DNA of 64,000 nucleotides. Source: Treponema sp. Its GTDB lineage: Bacteria; Spirochaetota; Spirochaetia; Treponematales; Treponemataceae. The DNA lies in NCBI GenBank assembly GCA_017963165.1, contig JAGCTZ010000057.1, positions 1-64,000 of the forward strand. Direction: 5' to 3'. Below, piece after piece: positions 25,715 to 35,868 of this stretch. The position numbers were made by a program, and so were the translations under genes. Every line of letters starts with the position of its first letter. The stretch's first letter is position 1. The notes under the pieces are model-generated. The model did not search any database. It had not been told where the DNA came from and saw nothing but the letters and a program-made list of their open reading frames with translations.

Positions 25715-26081
25715 TAATAAACTTGTAAGAATCTTCGAGTCCATATTCACGTGCAATATTTACAGCCTCATCAATAACGATTTTTGGCTCAGAACCTGTC
25801 TGGAATTTCATTTCGTAAATGCTTGTACGCAGAATGGCCAGCGAAACCTTATTTATTCTTTCAAGAGTCCAGTTTGCAGAAAGATGTGATTTTATAAGCT
25901 CATCAATTTCTGCAACATGCTCTACAGTTCCCGAAATAATTATACTAGCAAATGTAGTTTCTTCAACAGGGGTATTTTCAGAAATCCATGAAAAATTCAG
26001 TATGTCTTCCAGTGAGGACTGGCCTACATCCCAGGAATAAAGTGCCTGGAAAGCAAGTATTCTACCCTTTCTTCGTGACAC
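25680..26081 (-). CDS. nusB: Transcription antitermination factor NusB
   Basis: The product is 133 aa, full length for NusB. Family signatures are RRKGRILAFQALYSWDV at the start, WTLERINKVSLAILRTSIYE in the middle and KIVIDEAVNIAREYG near the end. NusB binds boxA RNA with NusE and supports rRNA antitermination. It lies 1 nt after the SurA-like chaperone gene and overlaps the TPR lipoprotein gene, so it is in an operon. Confidence 0.95.
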   Translation of the reverse strand: MSRRKGRILAFQALYSWDVGQSSLEDILNFSWISENTPVEETTFASIIISGTVEHVAEIDELIKSHLSANWTLERINKVSLAILRTSIYEMKFQTGSEPKIVIDEAVNIAREYGLEDSYKFINAVLDKIGKEI

Positions 26082-26082
26082 C

Positions 26083-27174
26083 TTAGTCTCCCCAGTTCAA
26101 AAGCTTATCAAGAGCAGCACCAGTTTTCTTTTCTTCATAATATTCTGGTTTACGAAGCTCTGCTGCAACTTCAGAAGCTGCCTGCTGAATATATGTCTGA
26201 GCTTTCTGCTGTGTAAGTCCAGAACGGATATATTCATAAACAGTTGTTGTTGATTCAGGACTTACAATATCGCTGAGCGAAAGAAGCTTTGCAGCATATT
26301 TATCTGTAAGCACAAGGAAAATAAATATATCGTTTGTTTCTGATACGTCTGAAACATATCCTACATTCATTTCATAAAGACCAAGGATGCTTGCATAAGT
26401 AAGACCAATCTGAGCAGCACCAGCTTCTGTTTTTGGCAAAAGGCCTTCCTGCGCTGTATAGCCGGAACCTTCAATCTGCGACTGACTTATAAGCTGTTCC
26501 TTTGTGATTTTCTTATCAATATATTTATTTCTAAGTTCGTTAATCTTATTTTTTGCATTATCGGCATTTGTACCCTTAGGAACTCCAACAGCAAGAAGCT
26601 TTACCATATCGCTCCATACAAAAGAAGCTTTATTTCCTTCATAGAAAGCACGGATTTCGGCATCTGTAGGTGTAGCATTTTTTTCGATGTCACCCTGTTT
26701 CTGCTGAAGTACATACTGCTGTGCAATAAGCTGATTTTTAAGATATGTTTTGTACTCTGTAACATTCATTCCTGTCTGAGCAAGCAATTCTGCATCAAGA
26801 GTTGTATTTTTCTGTTCCTTAAGAAGATCATTAAGCTGCTTTTCGGTAACAGAAACACCAACCGACTGGCTCATTGCTTCAAGAAAATACTGATCAACAG
26901 TGCTGTCAGGAATTGAAATTCCAGCCTTTGCAGCAGCCTGAAGTACAAGCTTTTCGTCAATAAGAGAGCTCAATACTTCTTTTTTATTATCAAGAGTAAG
27001 CTTTTGTCCAAGCTGTTTTTCATAAGTATCACAACGGGTCTTAAGCTGCTTTACTGTAATAGATTCTGATTTGTTGTATTTTACAACAGCAAGAACCTGT
27101 AAATCTGATGACTGAGCAAATGCCATTCCTGCTGCAGCCATAAGCATTGATAAAGCTAAAACAATCTTTTTCAT
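26083..27174 (-). CDS. SurA/PrsA-like periplasmic chaperone
   Basis: The product is 363 aa. Residues 1-20 are a signal peptide (ending GMAFAQ). A SurA N-terminal-like helical domain follows (LSSLIDEKLVLQAAAKAGI, DSTVDQYF, NVTEYKTYLKNQLIAQQYV). A divergent central region may correspond to the parvulin domain, but the rotamase core is not clear, so enzyme activity is uncertain. It probably helps outer-membrane protein folding. The ATG at 27174 is chosen because GAGG lies 6 nt upstream; an ATG 12 nt earlier overlaps that RBS. Confidence 0.8.
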   Translation of the reverse strand: MKKIVLALSMLMAAAGMAFAQSSDLQVLAVVKYNKSESITVKQLKTRCDTYEKQLGQKLTLDNKKEVLSSLIDEKLVLQAAAKAGISIPDSTVDQYFLEAMSQSVGVSVTEKQLNDLLKEQKNTTLDAELLAQTGMNVTEYKTYLKNQLIAQQYVLQQKQGDIEKNATPTDAEIRAFYEGNKASFVWSDMVKLLAVGVPKGTNADNAKNKINELRNKYIDKKITKEQLISQSQIEGSGYTAQEGLLPKTEAGAAQIGLTYASILGLYEMNVGYVSDVSETNDIFIFLVLTDKYAAKLLSLSDIVSPESTTTVYEYIRSGLTQQKAQTYIQQAASEVAAELRKPEYYEEKKTGAALDKLLNWGD

Positions 27175-27237
27175 AAAAAACCTCATTTATCTTTTCTTTT
27201 ATATTAACAATTCTTAATATTTGTAGTTACATTTTTT

Positions 27238-27347
27238 GGCCCTTCCCTTCGACAAGCTCAGGACAAGCTAGGCTCAGGGACCCCGCATATTGCTGTAGGT
27301 CCCACATATTACTGCAAGCCCCGGGGTTGCTGAGCTTGTCGAAGCAC
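27238..27347. repeat. Dispersed palindromic repeat, family B copy 2 (compound)
   Basis: A compound copy: CCCTTCGACAAGCTCAGG then GGCTCAGGGACCCC on the left, and GCTGAGCTTGTCGAAGC in the other orientation on the right, about 75 bp apart. Together they make a large imperfect inverted repeat between the chaperone promoter and the end of alaS. Confidence 0.75.
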
Positions 27348-27350
27348 ACT

Positions 27351-29204
27351 CTAGCCTTCCAATGGAAGTCCACCACTAATAACTGCACGAATACGGCGAA
27401 CACCTGCAGAAGAACTCTGTTCCTTCTGAATCTTAAAATCACCAATCTGTGCTGTATGCTGAACATGAGGACCACCGCAAACTTCCTTGCTGAACCAGTC
27501 TGATTTAGGATCACGACCAATTGTGTAAACCTTTACATCTTCACCATATTTATTTGTAAACAAAGCACGTGCACCCTCTGCCTTTGCCTTGTCGAGCGGC
27601 ATAACTTCCATTGTAACAGGAAGATCTTCCTTAATCTTTTCGTTTACAATGTCTTCTACCTTTTTGATTTCTTCAGCAGTCATCGGACGTTCAAAAGTAA
27701 AGTCAAAGCGCATACGCTCGTTGTTAATATTTGAACCTTTCTGAGCAACCTGGTCGCCAAGAACGTTTACCAGTGCCTGCTGCAAAAGGTGAGTTGCAGT
27801 GTGATATTTAGTTGTAACTTCTGACTGTTCTGCAAGACCACCCTTTGCGGCACCTGCGTCTACAGTCTTCGAAGCTTCCTGATGCTTGCGTTCTGCTTCT
27901 TTAAAGCCTTCTACGTCTACAGTAAAGCCGTTTTCTGCACCAAGCTCCTGAGTAAGTTCAAGAGGATATCCGTAAGTTTCGTACAGATTGTAAGCAACCT
28001 TACCGCTGATGATTTTCTTAGGATTCTTCATGAGGTTAGGGAGCAATTTCTGGAATTCTGCTTCACCCTTCTTGAGTGTCTGACGGAACTTTGCTTCTTC
28101 TGCTGTGAGCTCCTTGCAAACCTTGTCATGATTCTGTTCAAGCTCTGGATAAGGTCCCTTAAAGTTTTCGATTACAGTTTCTGCAATCTGAGCAAGGAAG
28201 TCTTTTTCAATACCAAGCTTCATTCCGTGACGAACTGCACGACGAATCAAGCGGCGAAGAACATAGCCGGCACCAACGCGGTCTGGAGTAACACCTTTCT
28301 GGTCACCAAGAATAAATACGGCAGAACGTGTATGATCTGCAATGATTCGAACTGATTTATCCTTTTCGCTGTCAGTACCATAAGAGTACGGGGTCCCTGA
28401 GCCTGTCGAAGGGCCTTCATTAACAAGGTCTTCTATCTTCTTAATGATTGGCTGGAAAACTTCTGTAAGATAAACGCTTGTTTTTCCCTGCAAAATACAA
28501 TTTGTTCTTTCAAGTCCCATACCTGTATCTACATTCTGTTTTGGAAGAGGAACAAGAGTTTTTTCGTCAATGCGGTTGTACTGCATGAAAACGTTATTCC
28601 AGATTTCCATCCAGTTAGCGCTGTCGGTGCCTTTGTTGCTGCCAACAGGAGGGAAACCTTCGCCTACCCAGTAGAAGATTTCTGTATCAGGACCACAAGG
28701 ACCTGTAGGACCTGCTGCCCACCAGTTATCGCTTGCAGGAAGGTATGCAATCTTGTCTTCCGGCATGCCGTTATCTTTCCAAATCTGAGCAGCTTCTTCA
28801 TCGCGAGGTGCATTTTCGTCACCGGCAAAAACTGTTACAGAAATTTTTCTTGGATCAAGTGCAAGCCAGTCCTTGCTTGTCAAAAATTCATAAGAAAAAG
28901 CAATTGATTCTTTCTTAAAATAGTCGCCTAAAGACCAGTTTCCAAGCATTTCAAAACAAGTAAGATGACTTGGGTCTCCTACTTCATCAATATCACCAGT
29001 ACGTACACATTTCTGATAATCTGTAAGACGTGTTCCCGCAGGATGAGTTTCACCAAGCAGGTAAGGTACAAGCGGATGCATTCCCGCAGTTGTAAACAAA
29101 ACAGACGGGTCATTTTCAGGAATTAAAGACTGTCCCGAAATTACAGCGTGATTTTTACTTTTAAAAAACTCAATGTATTTTGAGCGGAGTTCATTAGCAT
29201 TCAT
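27351..29204 (-). CDS. alaS: Alanyl-tRNA synthetase (short, no C-Ala domain)
   Basis: The product is 617 aa, against about 870 aa in most bacteria. The class II catalytic domain (FTTAGMHPLVPYLLGETHP, LTCFEMLGNWSLGDYFKKE, TGPCGPDTEIFY) and the editing domain with zinc ligands HTATH and CGGPH are intact; the protein ends just after SSAGVRRIRAVIS. As I recall, spirochaete AlaRS naturally lacks the C-Ala domain. Residues near 267-275 (EGPSTGSGT) are coded by a dispersed repeat at 28390-28415 inserted in frame. The promoter TTGATA-N17-TATAAT ends 8 nt before the ATG and there is no RBS. Confidence 0.93.
   Translation of the reverse strand: MNANELRSKYIEFFKSKNHAVISGQSLIPENDPSVLFTTAGMHPLVPYLLGETHPAGTRLTDYQKCVRTGDIDEVGDPSHLTCFEMLGNWSLGDYFKKESIAFSYEFLTSKDWLALDPRKISVTVFAGDENAPRDEEAAQIWKDNGMPEDKIAYLPASDNWWAAGPTGPCGPDTEIFYWVGEGFPPVGSNKGTDSANWMEIWNNVFMQYNRIDEKTLVPLPKQNVDTGMGLERTNCILQGKTSVYLTEVFQPIIKKIEDLVNEGPSTGSGTPYSYGTDSEKDKSVRIIADHTRSAVFILGDQKGVTPDRVGAGYVLRRLIRRAVRHGMKLGIEKDFLAQIAETVIENFKGPYPELEQNHDKVCKELTAEEAKFRQTLKKGEAEFQKLLPNLMKNPKKIISGKVAYNLYETYGYPLELTQELGAENGFTVDVEGFKEAERKHQEASKTVDAGAAKGGLAEQSEVTTKYHTATHLLQQALVNVLGDQVAQKGSNINNERMRFDFTFERPMTAEEIKKVEDIVNEKIKEDLPVTMEVMPLDKAKAEGARALFTNKYGEDVKVYTIGRDPKSDWFSKEVCGGPHVQHTAQIGDFKIQKEQSSSAGVRRIRAVISGGLPLEG
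28390..28415. repeat. Dispersed repeat, family B copy 3, in frame inside alaS
   Basis: A complete copy of the family B palindrome (GTCCCTGAGCCTGTCGAAGG core) inside the alaS reading frame. On the coding strand it reads GPSTGSGTP. It falls between IIKKIEDLV and SVRIIADHTR, a loop that varies in length in AlaRS, and keeps the frame. Confidence 0.85.
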
Positions 29205-29212
29205 AAAGTATA

Positions 29213-29241
29213 ATTATATAGAAAAAAAAGAAATGTATCAA
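29213..29241 (-). promoter_or_regulatory. alaS promoter, apparently leaderless
   Basis: On the minus strand TTGATA (29241-29236), a 17-nt spacer and TATAAT (29218-29213) precede the alaS ATG by 8 nt. Transcription starting about 7 nt after the -10 box would begin at or next to the ATG. Confidence 0.65.
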
Positions 29242-30803
29242 TTCATAATGGTGAATGTATATGAACGCCCGTCAGTTGCGAAACAATCTGTTGGGGTGAT
29301 TTTTACCGGGGTAAAGATGATTGTGTCATAATCGGTAACGACTTTTTCTACGGTTTGTTTTTTTACGGTTTCGGTAACAATTTTTGTGCCGAATTCCATT
29401 GCGTATGTTTGATTAAGCGTTGAATTAAAGGAAGTTGAACGCAGCTCCAGAACATTATACGAACCGATTTTCATTGCCGAATAAAGGCCTTCTTCCTGCA
29501 TGCCGTCAAAAGTAAAGGTATAACGGTGATCAGCCATCACAAGAGTATTCATTCCATCTGTTGTTGTCCACAGTTCCTGAGCTTCCAGGGCATCAACATA
29601 CTGATTTTTTTCTTCTGTATTTGTTTCTTCAATAGAGCTCTGCAAACTTAACTTTTTATACTGGCCATCCCACACAGAGCTTTCTTTAATTGTAAGACCT
29701 ATCGAATCATAAAGTGTAATTTTGATTTCTTCTACAGAATTCAAAAGAATATCAAAACGGCGCTGCAGGTTTGTAATATCAGAATTGACGGTATAAAGAT
29801 AAATTCCATTATGACGAAGCTTGCTGTCATCCCATTCATAAACTTCCTGCGAATCAGACTGAAGCAGAATAATTTCGAGCTTTTCATAATTAAAATAAAT
29901 ATAACGCAGAACACCATCATCACTTGAAGTTTTATACCAAAGCCCATCAAGAAAGGCAGCAAAGGTTTCTACAGTTCCATCCTGAATACGTGAAAGTTCA
30001 TTTGCGGCAAGCTTTCCCGCAGTAACTTTAATTTCGTTTGTAAGCTCATAAACTCCAGAAGACGGTTCCCATTTATATTCTTTTTGAATCTGATTCTGCC
30101 CTGGAACAACATTGCCTTTTTCATCAACAGTTTTTTCGGATTCATAAACCCAGACAGAAAAACTTTCGCCTCTTGAAAGAGAAAGCTGATATGAATCGGA
30201 GCGTTCAACCTGCTGAATAAAAACTGTTCCGTCCGAAGTAAAATCGCCAATTTTTACAAGTTCGCCGCTTTCTTCTGAATCTCCGGCTTCTTCCCACAAA
30301 AAGAGCTGCATTACATAATTTTCATTATCTGCAACTCCCTGATAAATAAGCGCATTTCTGTGGTCTCCAATCAAATCCATTCCCGAAAGAGAAAAAGTCC
30401 TGATTTTTGAAATTGATGTAGGAATATCATCAAGCCTGTCATAATCTGCAGTTTCTGGATTAAAAAGCCCTGGAATGATTGTAAAAACTTCTGAACCAAT
30501 GCGCCTTACAGTGATTACCTCGTCATCATAGCCGTCATTATTAAAATCAATTGTAAGTGTATTAATAAGAGTTTCTGAAGGAAGAAGTTCTATAAATGTG
30601 TCGAAATTTTCTGAATTAAAGCCCGAATTCTGCCTGTCTGCATCTTCATCGGTTTCGGAGCTTTGAGTGCCTTTTGGAGTAACAATTTTGGCGCGTGTTA
30701 CAACTTTTTCACTTTTATGAATAAATTTTTTGGAAGCCAGAAATCCTGCGCCTAAAAGAATTGCAATAATAACAAACATTAATGTAATGGATTTTGTCTT
30801 CAT
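29238..30803 (-). CDS. Membrane-anchored exported protein with a Ca-binding-like loop
   Basis: The product is 521 aa. One N-terminal membrane helix (residues 7-24, LMFVIIAILLGAGFLASK) anchors an exported domain. DFNNDGYDDEVITV at about residues 84-97 resembles an FG-GAP or dockerin-type DxNxDGxxD calcium loop; the flanking region reads like a beta-propeller start. The C-terminal half has KLEIILLQSD and YTFTFDGMQEEGLYS repeats. I recall proteins of this kind in treponemes being annotated as pallilysin-related, but no HExxH metalloprotease motif is present here. The -10 box (TAAAGT) ends 6 nt before the ATG. Confidence 0.65.
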   Translation of the reverse strand: MKTKSITLMFVIIAILLGAGFLASKKFIHKSEKVVTRAKIVTPKGTQSSETDEDADRQNSGFNSENFDTFIELLPSETLINTLTIDFNNDGYDDEVITVRRIGSEVFTIIPGLFNPETADYDRLDDIPTSISKIRTFSLSGMDLIGDHRNALIYQGVADNENYVMQLFLWEEAGDSEESGELVKIGDFTSDGTVFIQQVERSDSYQLSLSRGESFSVWVYESEKTVDEKGNVVPGQNQIQKEYKWEPSSGVYELTNEIKVTAGKLAANELSRIQDGTVETFAAFLDGLWYKTSSDDGVLRYIYFNYEKLEIILLQSDSQEVYEWDDSKLRHNGIYLYTVNSDITNLQRRFDILLNSVEEIKITLYDSIGLTIKESSVWDGQYKKLSLQSSIEETNTEEKNQYVDALEAQELWTTTDGMNTLVMADHRYTFTFDGMQEEGLYSAMKIGSYNVLELRSTSFNSTLNQTYAMEFGTKIVTETVKKQTVEKVVTDYDTIIFTPVKITPTDCFATDGRSYTFTIMN

Positions 30804-30861
30804 ACATAAACTTTACCGTTTTATGTGGAAAAAATCAAATTCTCATTGTAAAATATTATAT

Positions 30862-32965
30862 ATGGAAACAAAAAAACACAGAATAAGAAACTTGTACTCG
30901 TTGTTGATGATGAAGAAATTAATCGCGAACTTTTAGGCAATATTCTTCATGAAAAATATAAGGTTGAATATGCATGCGACGGCGAAGAAGCAATGCAATG
31001 CATAAGACGTGACAGAAACATTCTTTCGTGCATTCTGCTTGATCTTAACATGCCAAAAAAGAGCGGACTCGAAGTTCTTTCCGAAATCCGCAAAGACGAA
31101 ATGCTAAGCCACATTCCTGTAATGATTCTTACAGCACATCAGGAAGCAGAAATTGAAAGTCTTGAACATGGCGCTTACGATTTTATTGTAAAACCATTTG
31201 AAATGCCTCGCCTTATTCTTGCGCGTGTTGCAAAAACAATTCTTCATGCCGAAGAAACTTATATTATCCGCGAAACAGAAAAAGATAAGCTTACAGATTT
31301 GCCAAACCTTATGTTCTTTACAAAGCTTTGCGAACTTGAACGAATGAATCTTAGAAAGATGGGTTCAAAGGCGGCTTATGCTTTCTTTAATATTCTGAAC
31401 ATGAAAGCATATAACACTCACTACAGTTTTTCGGAAGGCGACAAGCTTCTTTACCGTGTGGGACAGATGCTTCAGGCATGCTTTACCGATATGCCTGTCT
31501 GCCGCTTGAGTGATGACCATTTTGCCGTTATGGGTGACGCAACAGAGTTTCCAAAAATGATTCCGTCCTTCCTTGACAAAATAAAAGCAACCGGCCGTGG
31601 AAAAGTCATTGATTTTCAGGTTGGTGTTTTCATAGAGCAGGATGAACCGGTAGACCCATCTAACGCAATTGATTATGCACATCTTGCCTGCAATCATATT
31701 CGCGGTGATATGAGCAAGCATATTTCGATTTTTGATAAAGCAGTTTTAAAACAATTCGAAGACAGACAGCATGTTCTTGAATATTTTGACCAGGCCTTGC
31801 GCGAGCATTGGGTAAAGGTTTTTTATCAGCCGATTGTCCGCTCTATTACAGGCGAAATCTGTAATTTTGAAGCCTTGGCCCGCTGGCAGGATCCACGAAA
31901 AGGAATGCTTTCTCCGGGAATTTTTATTCCGGTTATAGAAGATTACAAGCTTAGTGCAAAAATGGATTTGTACATGGTAGAAGAAGTTTGCCGGGAAGCC
32001 GCAGACCGCAAGGAAAAAGGAATCAGGCAGGTTCCAATAAGCGTAAACTTTTCGCGCAATGATTTTGACCAGTGCGACATGGTAGAAGAAATTTCGATGA
32101 TTACAAACAAGTACAACTACCCTCACGAGCTTTTAGTAATCGAAGTTACCGAAAGTGCCTTCTCGAGCAATCACGACTATCTGGAAGAGCAGATTGCCCG
32201 CTTCCACAAGGCAGGATTTAAAGTATGGATGGACGACTTTGGAGACGGCTTTGCTTCTCTTAATGTTTTGCAGAAACACAACTTTGATCTTATCAAGCTT
32301 GATATGGGCTTTATGCGTGAGTTCAATCCGGAAGGTAAAAACGGCCAGATTATTACAGATATAATCCGCATGGCACAGCATCTTGGAATCCACACGCTTT
32401 GCGAAGGAATAGAAAACCGCGAGCAGCTGGAGTTTTTGCAGGATGTTGGCTGTGAAAAAATTCAGGGCTTTTATTACGGTAAACCAATGCCAACAACTGA
32501 CTTCTTGCTCGAAGCACGCACCGGAAAAATTCCTCGTATTGAAGGCAAGGAAAACGCAGAGTTCTTTGAAGACCGCTGGGGCTTCTGGTTTACAAAGGAT
32601 ATGTTCAACGAAGTTCCGGCTCTATTCTTGTTTACAAGGCAAGCGGCAACGAGGATATTCTTTATGTTTCAAAGGAAATCCTTGAGCTTTTTGAATGCGA
32701 CACAATTAAGGAATTCCTTGAGTATACAAAGCATAGCTTTAGAAATGTTGTGCATCCTAAGGATCTTGTTAAGACAGAAGAAGCAATCTGGAGTCAGATT
32801 AATTCAAGCAACAAAATGCGCGACTATGTTAAATACCGCATCATCACAAAGAAGGGAAACGTTAAAGTCGTAGAAGATCTGGGACACCTTGTCCATCATA
32901 AAGTTTACGGCAACATTTTCTTTGTATTTATGTATGACGAAAAGGAACGATTACCGGTTGGGTAA
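30862..32965 (+). pseudogene. Response regulator with REC, degenerate GGDEF, EAL and PAS domains; two frameshifts
   Basis: The gene encodes a receiver domain (LVLVVDDEEINRELL, phospho-Asp in CILLDLNMPKKSG, Lys in FIVKPFEMP), a GGDEF domain whose signature is degenerate (LSDDHF), an EAL domain with its catalytic residues kept (FEALARW, EVTES, DDFGDGFASLN, IKLDMGF, LCEGIEN), and a C-terminal PAS domain. It should hydrolyse c-di-GMP. Two single-base losses break it: one in the 7-A run at 30870-30876, the other near 32613-32616. Adding both bases gives a 701-aa protein. The downstream Hpt and kinase genes are intact. Confidence 0.75.
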
Positions 32966-32974
32966 GGAGCGACC

Positions 32975-33319
32975 ATGACAAAAGACGAATTGATTTCTGC
33001 CGGTGCTGATTATGCTGGTGGTCTTGAACTTTGCATGAACAACGAAGACTTTTATTTTAAAATGATTCGCAAAGGTCTTGCAAACGAACGCTTTGATTCT
33101 CTTAAAAAAAATCTTGATGACAAAAATCTTGATGCCGCTTTTGAAGATGCTCACGCCCTCAAAGGTGTTGCAGGAAACCTTCACCTTACTCCACTTTTCA
33201 AGGCTGTAGAAGAAATTGTTGAACCTTTGCGTGCGCGCGATTCCGGAGCAGACTATCAAACCATGTTCAGTGAGATAGCCAAACAGCTCGAAGTTTTCCG
33301 CGACATTGCTAAAGAATAA
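32975..33319 (+). CDS. Hpt phosphotransfer protein
   Basis: The product is 114 aa, a stand-alone histidine phosphotransfer domain. The active site is AHALKGVAGNL at about residues 59-69, with the phosphorylatable His in HALKG. It would shuttle phosphate between the receiver domains of the hybrid kinase downstream and the REC-EAL protein upstream. AAGGAG precedes the ATG. It is 9 nt after the upstream gene and 17 nt before the kinase gene. Confidence 0.88.
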   Translation: MTKDELISAGADYAGGLELCMNNEDFYFKMIRKGLANERFDSLKKNLDDKNLDAAFEDAHALKGVAGNLHLTPLFKAVEEIVEPLRARDSGADYQTMFSEIAKQLEVFRDIAKE

Positions 33320-33336
33320 AAATCCGGATACTTATT

Positions 33337-35868
33337 ATGAAAAGATTTCTGCTGCTTATTGCTAATATACTTATAATCGCTTTTGTAATTTTCTTTGTTG
33401 CAAATTATGCAAGACACGAACGTACAATTGATGTTGATATTGAAAAAGAAAACTTTGAAAACATCACCTATAGTGCTGAGTTAGTTACAACTAACTATCT
33501 TGAAGGTGAACAACGCAACTGTAATTCCTGGGTCAAATACATAAACGCTCAGGATCTTACAATGGAACAGGCTGTAGAATATGTACGCATTGCAAAAACT
33601 AATCCAAAAATCAACGGACACATTATTAAGGCAGATACACTTACAGGCCTTTCTACAGATGCGAACCCCGGAGCGTCCGATAACTTTGGTGTGTCGTATA
33701 AATCACTCCCGGTTTTTCATACTGTCGATGCGCTTGGAAGCGAGCTCAACGTTACCCGAAGTTATACAAATCCGGTGACAGGAATTCAGTGTATTGCATT
33801 TTATAATATGGTTGAACTTTTGAATGAAGAAACCGGCCGCAAAGAAAGCTGTTATCTTTTGCGTGTTGTTCCTATTTCTGTTGTCGAAGAAAAATGGGCC
33901 TTCCCTACCGACAAATATAAAAACGCAGACATTGCAATAATTGACCTTGACGGAAACTACATTATCAAAGGTTCGGCTTTTAAAAACTCTAACCTGTTTG
34001 AATTTTATAATTCCTATAATCTTAAAAGCAATGCAGATTACATTAAAATAGAAGAAATCTTTAAGCAGCCTTCTGGAACTTTTGAAATGCTCAACTCAAA
34101 GGGGCAGCACTGCTTTAATGCTTTCACTCTCATAGACACAAACGAAGAGTGGTATATTGTTTCTACAATTCCTGTTACAGACCTTGTGCCTGAATCTATA
34201 GACTGGACGCTGCTTGGTGTTGTTGTTGCTTCGCTTTTGATTTTGATGACGCTTGATATTATTTCTATGCTGTCACTCAATCATAAACTCGAAATTACAG
34301 CCAAGGCCGCAGATGCCGCTAACCAGGCAAAAACCGATTTTCTTTCTACAATGTCGCATGATATCCGTACTCCTATGAATGCTATAATCGGACTTACGAC
34401 TATTACAGAAAAAAATGTAAACGACCCTGCTTCTGTTTCTACAAACCTTAAAAAGATTTCTATGGCAAGTAATCACCTGCTCACCCTTATAAATGATATT
34501 CTTGATATTTCTAAAGTTGAAAGCGGTAAGATTACTTTGACACCTGTTAGTTTCTCTATTGTTGAGTCTGCAGAAAATCTTGTTAATCTTTCGCAGCCTA
34601 TTGTACGCGAAAAGGATATTGATTTCAGATTCAGAAACAAAAATATCAAGGACGAATTTTTATTTGCAGATAAGCTTCGCATAAATCAGATTTTCATTAA
34701 CCTGCTTTCGAACGCGCTCAAGTATACTCCAAAAGGCGGACAGGTTTGCGTTGACATGGAGGAAGAACCCGGCACTGCAGAAAATACAATAAAGCTCACT
34801 TACATTGTTCAGGATACCGGAATCGGTATGTCAAAAGAGTTCATGGAAAAAATGTACGAGCCGTTTATGCGCCAGACAGACAGCCGAATCAATGCAATTC
34901 AGGGAACAGGTCTTGGTCTTGCAATTACAAAAAAAATGATTGACCTTATGAACGGAACAATTGAATGCCAGAGCGTAGTTGGCGAAGGAACTACTTTTAC
35001 TGTTACACTTGAACTGCCTGTTTCCGAAATGCCTGAAGCAGAAATGGTACTGCCACCAATTAATGTTTTGATTATTGATGATGATGATGTTCTGCTCGAA
35101 ACTGCACAGGATACCCTCAAGGCTCTTGGCGCTAATTCAGAGACAGCTTCTTCGGGCTCAGAAGGCTTGAGTCTTATAGAACAACACATTAAAGATTCGA
35201 ATCCGTTCAACATCATTATTCTTGACTGGAGAATGCCGGGCATGAATGGTATTGAACTTACAAAAAAGATTCGCGAAAAAGCCGGAGAAAAAATTCCTAT
35301 TCTTCTTGTTTCTGCCTACGACTGGTCCACAATCGAAGAAGATGCAAAGAAAGCCGGAATTAACGGATTCATAAGTAAGCCGCTTTTCCGTTCTTCACTT
35401 TACAAAACAATTACAGAAGTTCTTCATATTCAAACTGATCAAGATACTCCGGAAGAAAATAATTCTGACATTGCCGGAATGAATATTCTTATTGCAGAAG
35501 ATATTGATATCAACTACGAAATTGTAAGCACCTTCCTTGAGATGCACGGCATTACTTCTGTGCGTGCCTGCAACGGAGAAGAAGCCGTAACCCTTATGGA
35601 AAGCGCCGTTGAAAAGCAGTACGACATGATTTTTATGGATATTCAGATGCCTGTGATGAACGGACTTGATGCAACAAGAGCAATCCGCAAGCTTGCTAAT
35701 CCTGTTGCAAAAACAATTCCTATTATTGCTATGACTGCCGATGCTTTTTCGGAAAACGTTGCCGAATGTATAGAGGCCGGCATGAATGGTCATATTGCAA
35801 AACCAATTGATGTTAAGGTAGTAATAAAAGAAATAAGACGAATCGCTGGAGGTAATTATGAAAGCTAG
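33337..35868 (+). CDS. Hybrid sensor histidine kinase with two receiver domains
   Basis: The product is 843 aa. Membrane helices at about residues 2-22 and 288-310 bracket a periplasmic sensor domain (Cache-like). The HisKA domain has its His near residue 340 (STMSHDIRTPMNAI). The ATPase boxes are NLLSNALKYTPKG, VQDTGIGMS and GTGLGLAI. Receiver 1 has Asp near 630 (ILDWRMPGMNG) and receiver 2 has Asp near 768 (IFMDIQMPVMNG). With the Hpt and REC-EAL genes it forms a phosphorelay. Its 3' end overlaps the solute-binding protein gene by 11 nt, hinting that the binding protein feeds the sensor. Confidence 0.92.
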   Translation: MKRFLLLIANILIIAFVIFFVANYARHERTIDVDIEKENFENITYSAELVTTNYLEGEQRNCNSWVKYINAQDLTMEQAVEYVRIAKTNPKINGHIIKADTLTGLSTDANPGASDNFGVSYKSLPVFHTVDALGSELNVTRSYTNPVTGIQCIAFYNMVELLNEETGRKESCYLLRVVPISVVEEKWAFPTDKYKNADIAIIDLDGNYIIKGSAFKNSNLFEFYNSYNLKSNADYIKIEEIFKQPSGTFEMLNSKGQHCFNAFTLIDTNEEWYIVSTIPVTDLVPESIDWTLLGVVVASLLILMTLDIISMLSLNHKLEITAKAADAANQAKTDFLSTMSHDIRTPMNAIIGLTTITEKNVNDPASVSTNLKKISMASNHLLTLINDILDISKVESGKITLTPVSFSIVESAENLVNLSQPIVREKDIDFRFRNKNIKDEFLFADKLRINQIFINLLSNALKYTPKGGQVCVDMEEEPGTAENTIKLTYIVQDTGIGMSKEFMEKMYEPFMRQTDSRINAIQGTGLGLAITKKMIDLMNGTIECQSVVGEGTTFTVTLELPVSEMPEAEMVLPPINVLIIDDDDVLLETAQDTLKALGANSETASSGSEGLSLIEQHIKDSNPFNIIILDWRMPGMNGIELTKKIREKAGEKIPILLVSAYDWSTIEEDAKKAGINGFISKPLFRSSLYKTITEVLHIQTDQDTPEENNSDIAGMNILIAEDIDINYEIVSTFLEMHGITSVRACNGEEAVTLMESAVEKQYDMIFMDIQMPVMNGLDATRAIRKLANPVAKTIPIIAMTADAFSENVAECIEAGMNGHIAKPIDVKVVIKEIRRIAGGNYES

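Noticed and set aside
27351..29204. Short AlaRS considered as a truncated pseudogene
   Set aside because: Catalytic and editing domains are complete, it ends at the normal editing-domain boundary, and as I recall spirochaete AlaRS proteins lack the C-Ala domain.
29238..30803. Considered as a pallilysin-type metalloprotease
   Set aside because: No HExxH zinc motif is present; only a calcium-loop-like DFNNDGYDDE is seen.
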